Below, one piece after another: positions 8,868-18,002 of a DNA stretch of 64,000 nucleotides. Numbering within the stretch: position 1 is the first letter of the stretch; every line of letters begins with the position of its first letter. Under the pieces are notes generated by a model that was given only the letters and a program-made list of their open reading frames with translations, had not been told where the DNA came from and did not search any database. A program made the position numbers and the translations under genes. This stretch comes from Thermococcus guaymasensis DSM 11113 (lineage in GTDB: Archaea; Methanobacteriota_B; Thermococci; Thermococcales; Thermococcaceae): the NCBI RefSeq assembly GCF_000816105.1, contig NZ_CP007140.1, positions 1,638,388-1,702,387 of the forward strand. Reading direction: 5' to 3'.

Positions 8868-8927
8868 TAATTCAACGTATTTGTGAGGGGGAGCCATTGG
8901 AAAACGAGAGTTTTAAAGGTGAGGAAA

Positions 8928-9218
8928 ATGAGTGAAGATCCAAGGGAGAAGATAATAATCTGCCGCTGCAACGACGTTACCCTGAAGGAGATAGAGGATC
9001 TGATCGATCGGGGAATAACCGATATCGAGGAGATAAAGCGCCTCACGCGCATTGGCATGGGCCCCTGTCAGGGAAGAACGTGCATTCCCCTCGTGGTGAG
9101 CATAATAGCCAGAAAGACCGGTAAAAAACCGGAGGAAATCCCGGTTCCGGCCACCCGCGTCCCGGTGAGGCCCGTAATGATGGGAGTGCTCGCGGGGGAG
9201 ATGGACGATGAGGAGTGA
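8928..9218 (+). CDS. pdhX: Proline dehydrogenase small subunit PdhX, BFD-like Fe-S protein
   Basis: 96 residues, about 10 kDa. CRCNDVTLKEIEDLI and the GPCQGRTC motif are the cysteine pairs of a bacterioferritin-associated ferredoxin (BFD)-like [2Fe-2S] domain. In the other cluster this domain is fused to the end of the alpha subunit. The ATG at 8928 is chosen because GGTGAGG is placed 3-9 nt upstream. Longer in-frame starts at 8883 have no such site. It overlaps pdhB by 11 bases. Confidence 0.85.
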   Translation: MSEDPREKIIICRCNDVTLKEIEDLIDRGITDIEEIKRLTRIGMGPCQGRTCIPLVVSIIARKTGKKPEEIPVPATRVPVRPVMMGVLAGEMDDEE

Positions 9219-10365
9219 AGCTAAGACCGTCATTATAGGCGGCGGCATTATCGGCCTGAGCATAGCCTACAACCTCGCCAAGCTCGGTGAGGAGGACATC
9301 GTAGTCCTTGAAAAAAGCTATCTCGGCAACGGCTCAACGTTCCGGTGCGGAACCGGAATTAGACAGCAGTTCGGTGATGAGGCCAACATCAGGATGATGA
9401 AGCGCTCGGTCGAGCTCTGGAATGGGTTGAAGGAGGAGCTGGGGCAGGATGTTGAGTTCACCCAGAGCGGTTACCTGTTCCTTATCTACGATGAGGACGA
9501 ACTCCAGTCCTTCAAAAAGAACGTGGCCCTTCAGAATCGGTTTGGAGTTCCTTCGAGGATAATAACCCCCGAGGAGGCAAAGGAGATAGTCCCGCCCCTC
9601 AACACGGACGGGGTTATAGCGGCGGCATGGAACCACACGGACGGAAAGGCGAACCCCTTCAAAGCGGTTTTTGCATATGCAGAGGCCGCCAAAAAGCTTG
9701 GGGTTGAGATTTACGAATACACTGAGGCAAAAGACATCCGTGTGGAAAACGGCAGGATAAAGGCCGTCGTTACGAACAGGGGGGAGATACGAACCGGAAG
9801 GGTCATAAACGCGGCCAACGCGTGGGCCCCCCTCATAAACAAGATGGCGGGAGTTCCGATTGACATCCCCATCCACCCCTACAAGCACCAGGGCGTCAAG
9901 ACGGAGCCGATAAAACCCGGCCAGATCGAACCGATGGTGATATCCTTCAAGCACGGGGGGGTTTACCTGACCCAGGAGGCCAACCAGGGAGGGGTCATAG
10001 GTGGCTACGGCCTCAAATATGGCCCGACCTACGACATCACGCCCACCTATGAGTTCCTCAGGGGCGTTAGTTACCGGTTCAGTCAGATCATCCCCGCGCT
10101 CAAGTATGTAAACGTCATCAGGATCTGGGGTGGATTTTATGCCGAAACACCGGATGGGAACGCTGCTATAGGCAGGATAAATGAGATAGACGAGTTTTAC
10201 ATTGCCGCCGGATTCAGCGGCCACGGCTTCATGCTCGCACCGGTTGTGGGAGAAGCTGTGGCAGAGCTCATCGTGGACGGTAAGACCGACAAGCCGCTCG
10301 ACTTCTACGATCCCTACCGCTTCGAGCGTGGAGAACTGCGCGGACGGGCCCTTCAGATGGGTTGA
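9208..10365 (+). CDS. pdhB: L-proline dehydrogenase catalytic subunit PdhB
   Basis: 385 residues, about 43 kDa. It is a DAO-type FAD oxidoreductase with IIGGGIIGLS near the N-terminus, STFRCGTGIRQQF, and the C-terminal AAGFSGHGFMLAP. It oxidises L-proline to pyrroline-5-carboxylate. It is strongly similar along its whole length to the protein encoded at 5664. It is the last gene of the pdhA-F-X-B operon; the ATG lies inside the end of pdhX. Confidence 0.87.
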   Translation: MRSEAKTVIIGGGIIGLSIAYNLAKLGEEDIVVLEKSYLGNGSTFRCGTGIRQQFGDEANIRMMKRSVELWNGLKEELGQDVEFTQSGYLFLIYDEDELQSFKKNVALQNRFGVPSRIITPEEAKEIVPPLNTDGVIAAAWNHTDGKANPFKAVFAYAEAAKKLGVEIYEYTEAKDIRVENGRIKAVVTNRGEIRTGRVINAANAWAPLINKMAGVPIDIPIHPYKHQGVKTEPIKPGQIEPMVISFKHGGVYLTQEANQGGVIGGYGLKYGPTYDITPTYEFLRGVSYRFSQIIPALKYVNVIRIWGGFYAETPDGNAAIGRINEIDEFYIAAGFSGHGFMLAPVVGEAVAELIVDGKTDKPLDFYDPYRFERGELRGRALQMG

Positions 10366-10403
10366 ATTTTTAAACTCTTTTTCAATCTATTTCTGGTGAT
10401 TTT

Positions 10404-11174
10404 ATGGGCTCTCTGTATGATTACATGAGAGTACCAATGGATCCTTCCAGTGAACACGCTCAGAGGAGGTATGGGGCAATAAAGAAGTTCTTCGACTGGG
10501 CCCTCAAAGAGGAGCTCGTACCCAGAAAGAGGGAGCTTAGGGTTCTTGACCTGTGCGCTGGAACCGGTATAGCGGGCGCAGCTCTCTGTGAGACACTCCA
10601 CGAGTGGGGAATCAAAGGCTCTCTGACGCTTGTTGATAAAAGGGGAGAAGATTTGTCCCTGGTCAAGAATTGGCTTTCCAGGGAGGAGGAAGTTACTGGG
10701 ATAGTCGGTGACTGCCTCACAGAACTCCCGAAGCTGAGGGACTTCGATGTTGCTCTGCTTTGGGGCCACAGTATGGCCCACTTCAACCCGTTTCAGGCCG
10801 CCAAGCTCTTCCGAAGTGTTGCGGAAGTGCTGAACCCGGGCGGAATCTTCCTCATTGAAGAGACCAACAACTTTGAGAGGCTCTTTTACCGAGGACGCTA
10901 CCGTAGCCCGTACGTTGAGGTTAAAAGCGACGAGTGGGCTCTTTTATCCCTTGATGAGGGATATTCAAGGAAAAGAGACACCATAACCATTGGGTTCTAC
11001 AGAATTCCTAATTGGGAGCTTGTTGAGCGAACTGAACTCAGGTTCTGGGATCTAGCAGGAATCGCCGGAATGCTCTCGATGGCCTTTGAGAAGGTCGGCA
11101 TTGTTTCCAAAGCCGAACATGGGATTGTGGGTGTCGATGACGTGGTCTATGCGTTGCTACCTCACCGAGCGTAG
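10404..11174 (+). CDS. Class I SAM-dependent methyltransferase
   Basis: 256 residues. The SAM-binding motif I VLDLCAGTGIAGAALCETL lies at about residues 48-66, an acidic motif II follows (LVDKRGEDLSL), and FLIEETNNF sits in the usual post-IV region. The fold is the common Rossmann methyltransferase. The substrate is not evident. GGTGATTTT precedes the ATG, and a TTTTTAAAC element at 10367 gives a short leader. The end overlaps the convergent nitrilase gene by 13 bases. Confidence 0.8.
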   Translation: MGSLYDYMRVPMDPSSEHAQRRYGAIKKFFDWALKEELVPRKRELRVLDLCAGTGIAGAALCETLHEWGIKGSLTLVDKRGEDLSLVKNWLSREEEVTGIVGDCLTELPKLRDFDVALLWGHSMAHFNPFQAAKLFRSVAEVLNPGGIFLIEETNNFERLFYRGRYRSPYVEVKSDEWALLSLDEGYSRKRDTITIGFYRIPNWELVERTELRFWDLAGIAGMLSMAFEKVGIVSKAEHGIVGVDDVVYALLPHRA

Positions 11175-11953
11175 TATTCGGGCCTCCTGTCTCTAAATAT
11201 GTCGTTGTAGTCGTTGAGCCTCTTGCTCCTTGCAAGGGAGAGGTCAACCTCCGCAATTCCTATTTCTTCCCCGTCTTCGCTTCCTTCCACCAGAGTCTCC
11301 GCGAGGGGGGAGTTGATCTGGCTCCTCCCTATGAACCTGAGCCCCCTTTCCTCACCCACACGATCCGCGGTTATCGTGTAGACCCTGTTCTCAAGGGCCC
11401 TTATCGGCATAGCCCTGGGAGCGTAGGGCATGACGAGGTTGGCAGGATGGGCGATTATTTCGGCCCCTTTAAGGGCAAGAGTTCTTGCGCTCTCCGGGAA
11501 GAACCAATCAAAGCATATCATGACGCCCACTCGAACAAAGCCGAGGTTGAAGACTTCAAAACCGAGGTTACCCGGCTCGAAGAACTCCTTTTCGCGGGCG
11601 AAGAGGTGAACCTTCCGATACCTTCCGAGGTAACCTGAAGGACCGACTACGACTGCGGAGTTGTACAGCCTGCCCAAGCGGTCTTTCTCAGCCGTTCCGG
11701 CAACTATGAAAATTCTGTATCGCCTTGCAAGGCGTACAAGAACGCGGGTAGTTTTTCCGTCGGGTATCGGGGAGGCAACTTCTTCAACTTCTTCTCTGCT
11801 CTTGAAATTGTACCCTGTATCAAAAAGCTCGGGAAGGACTATGAGCTTAACGTTATTCTCGGCAGCTTCGGCAACTAGCTCTTCGGCCTTGGAGTAATTG
11901 GCCTCGGGGTCAAGCAGAATTGGCCTCATCTGGCCAAAAGCAACTTTTACCAT
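11162..11953 (-). CDS. Nitrilase-family carbon-nitrogen hydrolase
   Basis: 263 residues. The catalytic triad is visible: E42 in VLPELFDTG, K at about 113 in YRKVHLF, and C at about 146 in MICFDWFFPE. Length and motifs match the Pyrococcus nitrilase that hydrolyses small aliphatic nitriles. The natural substrate here is unknown and could be an amide. The ATG at 11953 follows GAGGTGGGAGAG, and the alternative GTG at 11962 lies inside that site. It converges with the methyltransferase gene. Confidence 0.87.
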   Translation of the reverse strand: MVKVAFGQMRPILLDPEANYSKAEELVAEAAENNVKLIVLPELFDTGYNFKSREEVEEVASPIPDGKTTRVLVRLARRYRIFIVAGTAEKDRLGRLYNSAVVVGPSGYLGRYRKVHLFAREKEFFEPGNLGFEVFNLGFVRVGVMICFDWFFPESARTLALKGAEIIAHPANLVMPYAPRAMPIRALENRVYTITADRVGEERGLRFIGRSQINSPLAETLVEGSEDGEEIGIAEVDLSLARSKRLNDYNDIFRDRRPEYYAR

Positions 11954-12531
11954 CTCTCCCACCTCTAAGCTTCTATGCAGTCAACGTATAATAAAGCTGT
12001 CGTTAAATTTTTATTTGCCTGTATATTTTGTGGTAGAGGTGGATATCCAGTCTCTGCAGAGCTGTTCTATTTTTAAGTCCTAGGGGATTCCGTTCTCTTT
12101 AGGTAGCTTTCTCAACCTTGGTATATTCAAAAAGTAGGTGAGCTATAAGCACAACCAACGCTTCAGAACCGAAGAAGAATCTACTCAGGACTTTTTGAGG
12201 AGCATTCGGGAAAGAACCGGGAATGACATGATATTGTCCCATGGGTATACCTCTTTCATTCGAACTCAAAAATTCTTCCTGCAATCTCGTTTTTGTTGTA
12301 TTAATCTAGTGTAAATTGGTAGTGCGTTTCTACATTAAACGCATTGACCGATATTAAGAATTTCCATGAGATAAAACAGCAAAAGATAGGTTAGAGCCGT
12401 GTTTTTATAATACTCTATCAAAGCCAAGAAAACCCTCTTTTCCCCGTTTAAAGGACTGAGGGCAATTCCAGGGTAAAGTCAAAGGGAAAAAGCTTAAAAA
12501 CCCTCCAGAGAACCCGGGGCTGGTGACGATC
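11954..12531. other. AT-rich intergenic region with one possible small gene
   Basis: Base composition drops well below the flanks. It holds a candidate 47-codon ORF on the minus strand, a 7-bp hairpin at 12323-12343 (TGCGTTT/AAACGCA), a TATA-like GTTTTTATAATAC near 12403, and a second TATA-like element (CTTAAAAAC, about 12494-12502) suited to the L41e gene. No guide-RNA pattern was found. Confidence 0.5.
12099..12242 (-). CDS. Possible small protein, 47 residues
   Basis: An ATG at 12242 is preceded by GAGGT at a normal distance, and the frame runs 47 codons to TAA. The middle (ALVVLIAHLLF) is hydrophobic enough for one membrane segment, and the C-terminus is charged. I do not recognise the sequence. 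It sits alone in an AT-rich gap between the nitrilase gene and the L41e gene, so it could be a real small membrane protein, a remnant of a longer gene, or chance. Confidence 0.28.
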   Translation of the reverse strand: MGQYHVIPGSFPNAPQKVLSRFFFGSEALVVLIAHLLFEYTKVEKAT

Positions 12532-12645
12532 ATGAAGAGGCGTCCAAGGAAATGGAAGAAGAAGGGCAGGATGAGGTGGAAGTGGATCAAGAAGAGGATA
12601 CGCAGGCTCAAGAGGCAGAGGAAGAAGGAGCGCGGCCTCATCTGA
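12532..12645 (+). CDS. rpl41e: 50S ribosomal protein L41e
   Basis: 37 codons. Translation begins [20 protein letters not shown], and most residues are Lys, Arg or Trp. The core [19 protein letters not shown] matches the tiny, extremely basic L41e proteins of archaea and eukaryotes. GGTGACGATC precedes the ATG, and a TATA-like element about 30 nt further upstream fits. It is easily missed because it is shorter than common length cut-offs and because another frame is open through it into the next gene. The phosphoesterase gene starts 23 bases after its stop. Confidence 0.85.
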
Positions 12646-12668
12646 GCTCCCTCTCCTTCGGTGGTTTT

Positions 12669-13328
12669 ATGGGGGTTTCTCCCTTTTCTTTCGATGAACT
12701 TTCACTTGAATTCCAAACTTCAAGTGGGAGAACCCTTGTTTTTGCAGACCCTCACATTGGGTTTGAACTCTCAAGGGGCCTGAGAATCAGGACGAGGTTT
12801 GAACGCGCCCTTGCAGAGTTTGTTATAGCGAAGGATCCAGACTTGTTGATAATCCTCGGTGATGTTAAGGAACCATTAGGGATGAACTTCGGGCTCAAAA
12901 AGATGCTCACGGAGTTTTTCTCAGTGATCAAGGAAGTTCCAACGGTAATCACGAGGGGCAATCACGACGGAAGGATAGAGGAAGCAATTAAACCATTCAA
13001 AAACGTTGAAGTAGTGCCTTACTTCCTTCTCGATGGGGCACTCTTCCTCCACGGCCATACTCGGCTGCCGGAGGTCAAATTTAATGAGGCCTACCTCGGG
13101 CATATCCACCCCGCGTACGTCTTCAAGAGAAGTGGGACGAGGAGGAAAGTTAAGGTCTTTGCCCGGAGCGGTGGGTATCTGGTGCTTCCCACTATAAACC
13201 CGTACATAGAGGGGTTTCCGCTGGAAGAGGGTATAAGAATGGTGCCCTTCTTAAGGGGGGCAGAATATGTTGATGTGTTTTTACCAAACGGGATGTACGT
13301 TGGGAGAGTTTGCATCAAAAGTAGATAA
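12669..13328 (+). CDS. Metallophosphoesterase (archaeal YfcE/COG1407 type)
   Basis: 219 residues carrying the calcineurin-like metal-binding series: FADPHIG, ILGDVKE, TRGNHDGR, FLHGHTR and YLGHIHP. The family hydrolyses phosphodiesters with two metal ions; the substrate is unknown. The ATG at 12669 is preferred over the longer open frame to 12552, because that extension would read through the L41e gene, and GGTGG precedes this ATG. It may be co-transcribed with L41e. Confidence 0.82.
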   Translation: MGVSPFSFDELSLEFQTSSGRTLVFADPHIGFELSRGLRIRTRFERALAEFVIAKDPDLLIILGDVKEPLGMNFGLKKMLTEFFSVIKEVPTVITRGNHDGRIEEAIKPFKNVEVVPYFLLDGALFLHGHTRLPEVKFNEAYLGHIHPAYVFKRSGTRRKVKVFARSGGYLVLPTINPYIEGFPLEEGIRMVPFLRGAEYVDVFLPNGMYVGRVCIKSR

Positions 13329-13681
13329 AAGCAAACGAAAAACAAATTGATCCCCCGTATTCTAGCGGTTCTTGAGTTTTAGCCTCTTATTGTATCCACC
13401 AATACCACAACACCCGTACGGAGACGGGACCGTTGTCAATTTATCCTTGCTCTGATTTTAGGAATTACTCAGTCGCCAAATGGTAGAAGAAGCTCTATAT
13501 AAGCTTTTTTGTTAAAAATATCCAAATCGAAAAATTTTCTGTTAGAAATTCCCCACATAAGTACATGGTTGTCCATATATCTGGCTAAGGAGTTGAAATG
13601 GATCCAATACTGTGGTGTGGCAAACAGTAAAGAATTAGAATTTCCACAATTAATGAAGATGCTCAAAAAACTGAAGAGAGA
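13329..13681. other. Intergenic region with an orphan TATA box
   Basis: There is a hairpin around 13408-13437 (CCCGT/ACGGG inside ACAAC/GTTGT) and a strong TATA-like sequence CTATATAAGC at 13495-13504 that is followed by no convincing start codon. A frame with no ATG runs on from about 13509, but its product is not recognisable and it continues into the antisense of the prefoldin gene. It could be a gene remnant or an unannotated RNA. Confidence 0.35.
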
Positions 13682-14101
13682 TCACCCTTCGAGAGACTGG
13701 GCGCGTCTGGCCAACTCTTGGAGCTGCTCTTCGATCTTTCTGAGGGCCTCATGAGTCCTCTGGATAGCGACCTCGTACTCATTGATTCTCCTGTCAATGA
13801 GCTCTATGGCACTCTCGATGGGCATCTCTGCTGAATAGCCGGCCCCCATGCTAATGACTGCCCGCTCTTTATCGGCTATGGTGCCCTTGAGGAAGGATCC
13901 GCCTCCTATGGGTATGAGCACCTCCTGGTTCTCAGACTGTACATCTTTCAGCCCAATGAGGGTCTCCCTAAGGCCCTTCAGCTCGTTCTCTGCGAGGGTT
14001 AAAAGTTCGAGGTTCTGGGCCAGAAGCTGAGCCTGAGCCTGGAGAAGCTGGTACTCGTATGCGAGCTTCTCGAGCTCTTTCTTCTTCGCGTTCTCCGCCA
14101 T
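13682..14101 (-). CDS. pfdA: Prefoldin subunit alpha
   Basis: 139 residues. The N-terminal and C-terminal thirds are coiled-coil helices ([40 protein letters not shown]) and the middle contains the beta-hairpin segment [16 protein letters not shown], exactly the prefoldin alpha layout. Two alpha and four beta subunits form the jellyfish-shaped chaperone that hands unfolded proteins to the thermosome. The ATG at 14101 follows GGTGATTGGA. It lies 31 nt downstream of a CBS-HTH regulator gene in the same direction, so the two are probably co-transcribed. Confidence 0.93.
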   Translation of the reverse strand: MAENAKKKELEKLAYEYQLLQAQAQLLAQNLELLTLAENELKGLRETLIGLKDVQSENQEVLIPIGGGSFLKGTIADKERAVISMGAGYSAEMPIESAIELIDRRINEYEVAIQRTHEALRKIEEQLQELARRAQSLEG

Positions 14102-14132
14102 TCCAATCACCGGTGAGAGTTGGGTGGAGGGT

Positions 14133-14708
14133 TTAAAGGCTTTCCGTACTCGTTTTGCCCTTGAAGATATCAACCCTCGTTATTATCCCCACTATCTTGC
14201 CGGTCCTGTCCTGAACCAGAACGGCGGGGTGCTCCTCCAGCAGGTATTTGACGACCTCAAGATCCTCGTCCTCGTTCACAATTGGAAACGGCTCGTCCAT
14301 AACCTCAAGGACTTTCCTCTCGTAGATGTCTTCGTACTCAAGGCTCCTGCGGACAAGGGAGCGTTCGGTCACTGAACCAACGACCTTGTTCCCGCTTATA
14401 ACGGGTATCTGAGAGATGTTGTGGAAGTTCATGAGCTTTATCACGTTCTCAACTTTCTCGTAGGGTTTGACCGAGATGACCGGGGAGGACATGATGTCTT
14501 TTGCCTTTGGAATAGCCTTCTTACAGTCCAGTAATGCCTGCAGGATTCGGTTGAATGTTGAAAGCCTCGGGTCAACCTTACCGCTCTCAAGCTTTGCTAT
14601 GTACGCTTGAGTAACCCCTGCTTTTTTGGCAAGCTCTTCCTGGGTTATTCCAAGCTCTTTCCGGATTTTCTTGATTATGGACGGGTCTATTGGTCGGGGT
14701 ATAATCAT
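14133..14708 (-). CDS. HTH-XRE and twin CBS-domain transcriptional regulator
   Basis: 191 residues. Residues 8-60 form an XRE-type helix-turn-helix ([25 protein letters not shown]). Two CBS domains follow (about 70-125, [18 protein letters not shown]; 130-187, [12 protein letters not shown]), forming a Bateman module that usually binds adenine nucleotides. This architecture is common in archaea. The target genes are unknown; location upstream of pfdA suggests a shared transcript. A TATA-like CCTTATTAAT lies about 45 nt upstream on this strand. Confidence 0.85.
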   Translation of the reverse strand: MIIPRPIDPSIIKKIRKELGITQEELAKKAGVTQAYIAKLESGKVDPRLSTFNRILQALLDCKKAIPKAKDIMSSPVISVKPYEKVENVIKLMNFHNISQIPVISGNKVVGSVTERSLVRRSLEYEDIYERKVLEVMDEPFPIVNEDEDLEVVKYLLEEHPAVLVQDRTGKIVGIITRVDIFKGKTSTESL

Positions 14709-14827
14709 TGTAATGATCCCCGGTTACATTCCTAGATTAATGATTAATAAGGCTTTGGGATATATGGCCTGCTTGGATTGGGCTTGACTAATATTTGAAA
14801 GGTAGAACAGGGAACAGATTTCTGACC

Positions 14828-15760
14828 TCATTCCCGCCGCTGACGCTCTGCAGCGTACCACTCAACCGTTTTTTTCAGTCCCTCTTCAAGGCTCCACTCT
14901 GGTTCAAAGCCGAGCTTTCTGATTTCGGTTATGTCCGCCTGGCTGTGCCTTATGTCCCCCGGCCTAGGCTTGTCAAAGACTATCGAGCTCGTAGTCCCGG
15001 TTATCTCGATGACCTTCATAGCAAGCTCAAGAATGCTCGTCTGCTTCCCCGTTGCAACGTTAAAGACCCTTCCATTGGCCCTCCTGCTTTCGGCGACGAG
15101 GAGGTTTGCCCTGACGATATCCTTCACGTAGATGAAATCGCGCGTCTGTTTGCCGTCGCCATAGATTACAAGCGGTTCTCCAGTCAAAGCCCTGTTGATG
15201 AATATGCTTATCACTCCTGCATACTGGTTTGCGCTCTGCCTTGGCCCAAAGACGTTGAAGTAGCGCAGGGAAACGACGGGCAGACCGTAAAGCTCGTTGA
15301 AGACTCTCAGATACTCCTCCGCAGCCGCTTTCGTGACCCCGTACGGCGACAGAGGCCTCGGTCTTTCAGTTTCCTTCAGCGGGAGGTTGGGGTTGTCACC
15401 ATAAACAGCCGCAGAGGAAGCAAAGACCAGTTTCCCATGACCTTCCATTAGGGCCCTCAAAATGTTGAGCGTGCCGATGACGTTGACTTCTTCTGTGAAA
15501 ACAGGATCACGTATGCTTTCGACGACACTTACCTGCGCCGCCTCGTGGAAGACGTAGTCTGCGTTGCTTATCAGCTCCGCTATTGCTTCGTAGTCCCTTA
15601 TGTCAACTTTAACCAGCTTCGCTCCGGGTGGGACGTTTTCCTCCTTCCCTGTGTACATGTTATCAATCACGATTACCTCATTGTCCTTGACGAGTTCCCA
15701 GGCTATGTGTGAGCCTATGAAGCCCGCTCCTCCGGTGACGACTATCAGCTTGTTTCTCAT
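14828..15760 (-). CDS. NAD-dependent sugar-nucleotide epimerase/dehydratase (GalE-like)
   Basis: 310 residues of the extended short-chain dehydrogenase family. The NAD-binding motif is VTGGAGFIGSH at the N-terminus. The catalytic YGVTK (YxxxK) follows a serine-rich FASSAAVYG segment, and RYFNVFGPRQ is typical of UDP-glucose/GlcNAc 4-epimerases. It probably epimerises a UDP-sugar for glycan synthesis. No other glycan gene is adjacent, so the exact substrate is open. The ATG at 15760 is the first of the frame. Confidence 0.83.
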   Translation of the reverse strand: MRNKLIVVTGGAGFIGSHIAWELVKDNEVIVIDNMYTGKEENVPPGAKLVKVDIRDYEAIAELISNADYVFHEAAQVSVVESIRDPVFTEEVNVIGTLNILRALMEGHGKLVFASSAAVYGDNPNLPLKETERPRPLSPYGVTKAAAEEYLRVFNELYGLPVVSLRYFNVFGPRQSANQYAGVISIFINRALTGEPLVIYGDGKQTRDFIYVKDIVRANLLVAESRRANGRVFNVATGKQTSILELAMKVIEITGTTSSIVFDKPRPGDIRHSQADITEIRKLGFEPEWSLEEGLKKTVEWYAAERQRRE

Positions 15761-15893
15761 TTCAGTTCCCCACCATTGGTGTTAGTCAGGAGTTTTAACC
15801 TTTTTTAGATGAGGTAAAGCATACATTAACACAAAAATGCCCAATTCGAAACCATTATAAGGCCCCTATTGACTTAAACCTGGGTAAGGAGCC

Positions 15894-16913
15894 ATGCCGA
15901 GCTACATCGTTGTTGGCGGCCAGTGGGGAGACGAGGGCAAGGGGTCAATAATAGCGTACCTTGCCCTGAAGGACGAACCTGAGATCATAGCTCGCGGTGG
16001 AGTGGGAACGAACGCTGGTCACAGCGTCTTTATCAACGGCAGGAAGTACGCCGTCAGACAGCTCCCGACGGGCTTCATGCAGACCAAGGCCAGGCTTCTC
16101 GTTGGAGCTGGAGTACTCGTTGATCCTGGGGTCTTTTTCCATGAGCTTGAGCACCTGAAGGACTTCAACGTCGCCGAGAGGGTCGGCATTGACTACCGCT
16201 GTGCTATAATCGAGGAGAAGCACAAACAGCTCGACCGCTCTAATAGTTACCTTCACGAGAAGATAGGGACAACCGGGAGCGGCTGTGGGCCGGCAAACGC
16301 CGACAGGGTCATGCGAAAGGCCAAGCTCGCGAAGGACATTCCTGAGCTTGAGCCTTACCTGACCGACGTGGCCCAGGAAATCAACGACGCGCTCGACGAG
16401 GGAAAGCTTGTCCTCATCGAGGGTACACAGGGCTTTGGGCTGAGCCTTTACTACGGGACTTACCCGTACGTGACCTCAAAGGACACCACAGCTTCTGCCA
16501 TAGCGAGCGACGTTGGGATAGGGCCGACGAGGGTTGACGACGTCATAGTCGTCTTCAAGAGCTTTCCGACGCGCGTCGGGGAAGGCCCGTTCCCGACCGA
16601 GATGAGCCATGAAGATGCAGAGAGGATGGGCCTCGTTGAATACGGCACCGTGACGGGCAGGAGGAGAAGGGTCGGCTGGTTCGACTTCGAGTTCGCGCGC
16701 TATTCGGCTAGGATAAACGGTGCGACGATGCTGGCCGTGACGATGCTCGATAAGTACGACAAAGGGGCCTTCGGCATCACCGACTACGATAAACTGCCAA
16801 AGAGGGCTAAGGAGTTCATAGAAGAGATAGAAGAGATGGTCGGCATCCCGGTCGGACTGATAAAGACCGGGCCCGAACTGGAGCACATCATCGACAGGAG
16901 GGACGTCATTTAG
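15894..16913 (+). CDS. purA: Adenylosuccinate synthetase, short archaeal form
   Basis: 339 residues, about 90 shorter than bacterial PurA, as is normal in Thermococcales. [10 protein letters not shown] at the start is the nucleotide-binding glycine loop, GTNAGHS the next signature and [10 protein letters not shown] the IMP-contact region. It condenses IMP with aspartate using GTP, the first step to AMP. AAGGAGCC precedes the ATG and ATTATAAGG is its TATA box near 15855. Confidence 0.95.
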   Translation: MPSYIVVGGQWGDEGKGSIIAYLALKDEPEIIARGGVGTNAGHSVFINGRKYAVRQLPTGFMQTKARLLVGAGVLVDPGVFFHELEHLKDFNVAERVGIDYRCAIIEEKHKQLDRSNSYLHEKIGTTGSGCGPANADRVMRKAKLAKDIPELEPYLTDVAQEINDALDEGKLVLIEGTQGFGLSLYYGTYPYVTSKDTTASAIASDVGIGPTRVDDVIVVFKSFPTRVGEGPFPTEMSHEDAERMGLVEYGTVTGRRRRVGWFDFEFARYSARINGATMLAVTMLDKYDKGAFGITDYDKLPKRAKEFIEEIEEMVGIPVGLIKTGPELEHIIDRRDVI

Positions 16914-16917
16914 TCCG

Positions 16918-17724
16918 CTATCCGCTACTATTTCTTTGTTGCTTTGAATGCTCAACGAGCCACTCAACGATTGCACGATGGAACTCCTCCGCCCATTCGG
17001 GGTCTTCAAATATCTCATGGTAAGCCCCTTCAAACTCCCTGAGCATCTTGTCCTCAACCTTAAGCCTTTTGAAGAGCTTTCTTGCCCCCTCTGGGGGCGT
17101 TATGACGTCGCCAGTGCCAACGAGCAGGAGGACGGACACTTTTATCCTGTCTGCTTCCCTGTGTGCCAGCTCCATGTTCACGAAGATGCTCCTTCCGAGC
17201 TTGGCTGAGATTCTGTCGTGGACGAGGGGGTCTTCTATGTAGCGCTTGACAGCCTCGGGGTTTCTGGAGAGCAGTTTGGGGTTGATACCGTTGGAGAAGA
17301 CTATCCCCGGGGCTATTTTTCCGAGGAACTTTGCGAGGGCCACCATGAAGCCCGGCGTTTCCGGGCTCTTGGCGAGGGCGGGCGAGGAAGCCACGACACC
17401 TCTTATCTTATCTGGCCTCGTCTCTGCGTACCTGATAACCGTCAGGCCGCCAAGGCTGTGGCCGAAGAGAAAGGGCTTCTCACTCAATTCTGCAATTATT
17501 GAATCAATTATTTCCATAGCCTCTTCAACGCTCGTATGTCCCCTTTTGCCCTGGCTCTTCCCGTGGCCGGGCCAGTCGAATGTGTAGACTGCGAAACCGG
17601 CATCGTTGAGCTCTTTAATCAGCCGTTCGTACCTTCCACTGTGCTCTCCGAGGCCGTGAACGAGAACCACCCAGCCCCTTTCGGGGGTTCCAAACTTGGC
17701 TTTGTAAACTTCTATTTTAATCAC
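16918..17724 (-). CDS. Alpha/beta hydrolase, monoacylglycerol lipase/lysophospholipase type
   Basis: 268 residues from the GTG at 17724 (another GTG at 17730 is equally possible). HGLGEHSGRY is the oxyanion-side motif, GHSLGG holds the nucleophile, and the acid and base lie in VGTGDVITPP and EGAYHEIFE. This is the lysophospholipase/monoacylglycerol lipase family. GGGAG lies 4-10 nt before the two GTG codons. The frame stays open to 17886, but that extension has no ATG and does not look like the family N-terminus. A TATA-like GATTTAAATAG near 17905 would imply a leader of about 150 nt. Confidence 0.82.
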   Translation of the reverse strand: MIKIEVYKAKFGTPERGWVVLVHGLGEHSGRYERLIKELNDAGFAVYTFDWPGHGKSQGKRGHTSVEEAMEIIDSIIAELSEKPFLFGHSLGGLTVIRYAETRPDKIRGVVASSPALAKSPETPGFMVALAKFLGKIAPGIVFSNGINPKLLSRNPEAVKRYIEDPLVHDRISAKLGRSIFVNMELAHREADRIKVSVLLLVGTGDVITPPEGARKLFKRLKVEDKMLREFEGAYHEIFEDPEWAEEFHRAIVEWLVEHSKQQRNSSG

Positions 17725-18002
17725 CCCCACGTTTCTCCCTTTGTTTAGAGTTAGAAAACGATGCCCAACGAGTGCCGTCTGGAGATCATCCTTTGGGCGT
17801 CTTGTGCAATAACGAAAAATTCTCCCAGATTTCTCTCCGGTTATTTTCGTTTTAGCGCCTGTGTACCAGAGCTTACTTCCAATCAAGTTGGTTCTCCATC
17901 TATTTAAATCTTATGAGAGCCGACCTGTGATTTTAACCATAACAAATTATTTATTGCCAAATCCTTATAACCCGTTGATCGTTTCAAAAAGAGGTGCGCG
18001 AC

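Noticed and set aside
8905-8920. Internal promoter (GAGTTTTAAAGG) before pdhX
   Set aside because: The TATA-like run is only about 12 nt from the ATG, which would place the start inside the gene. It is more likely part of the coding-gap sequence.
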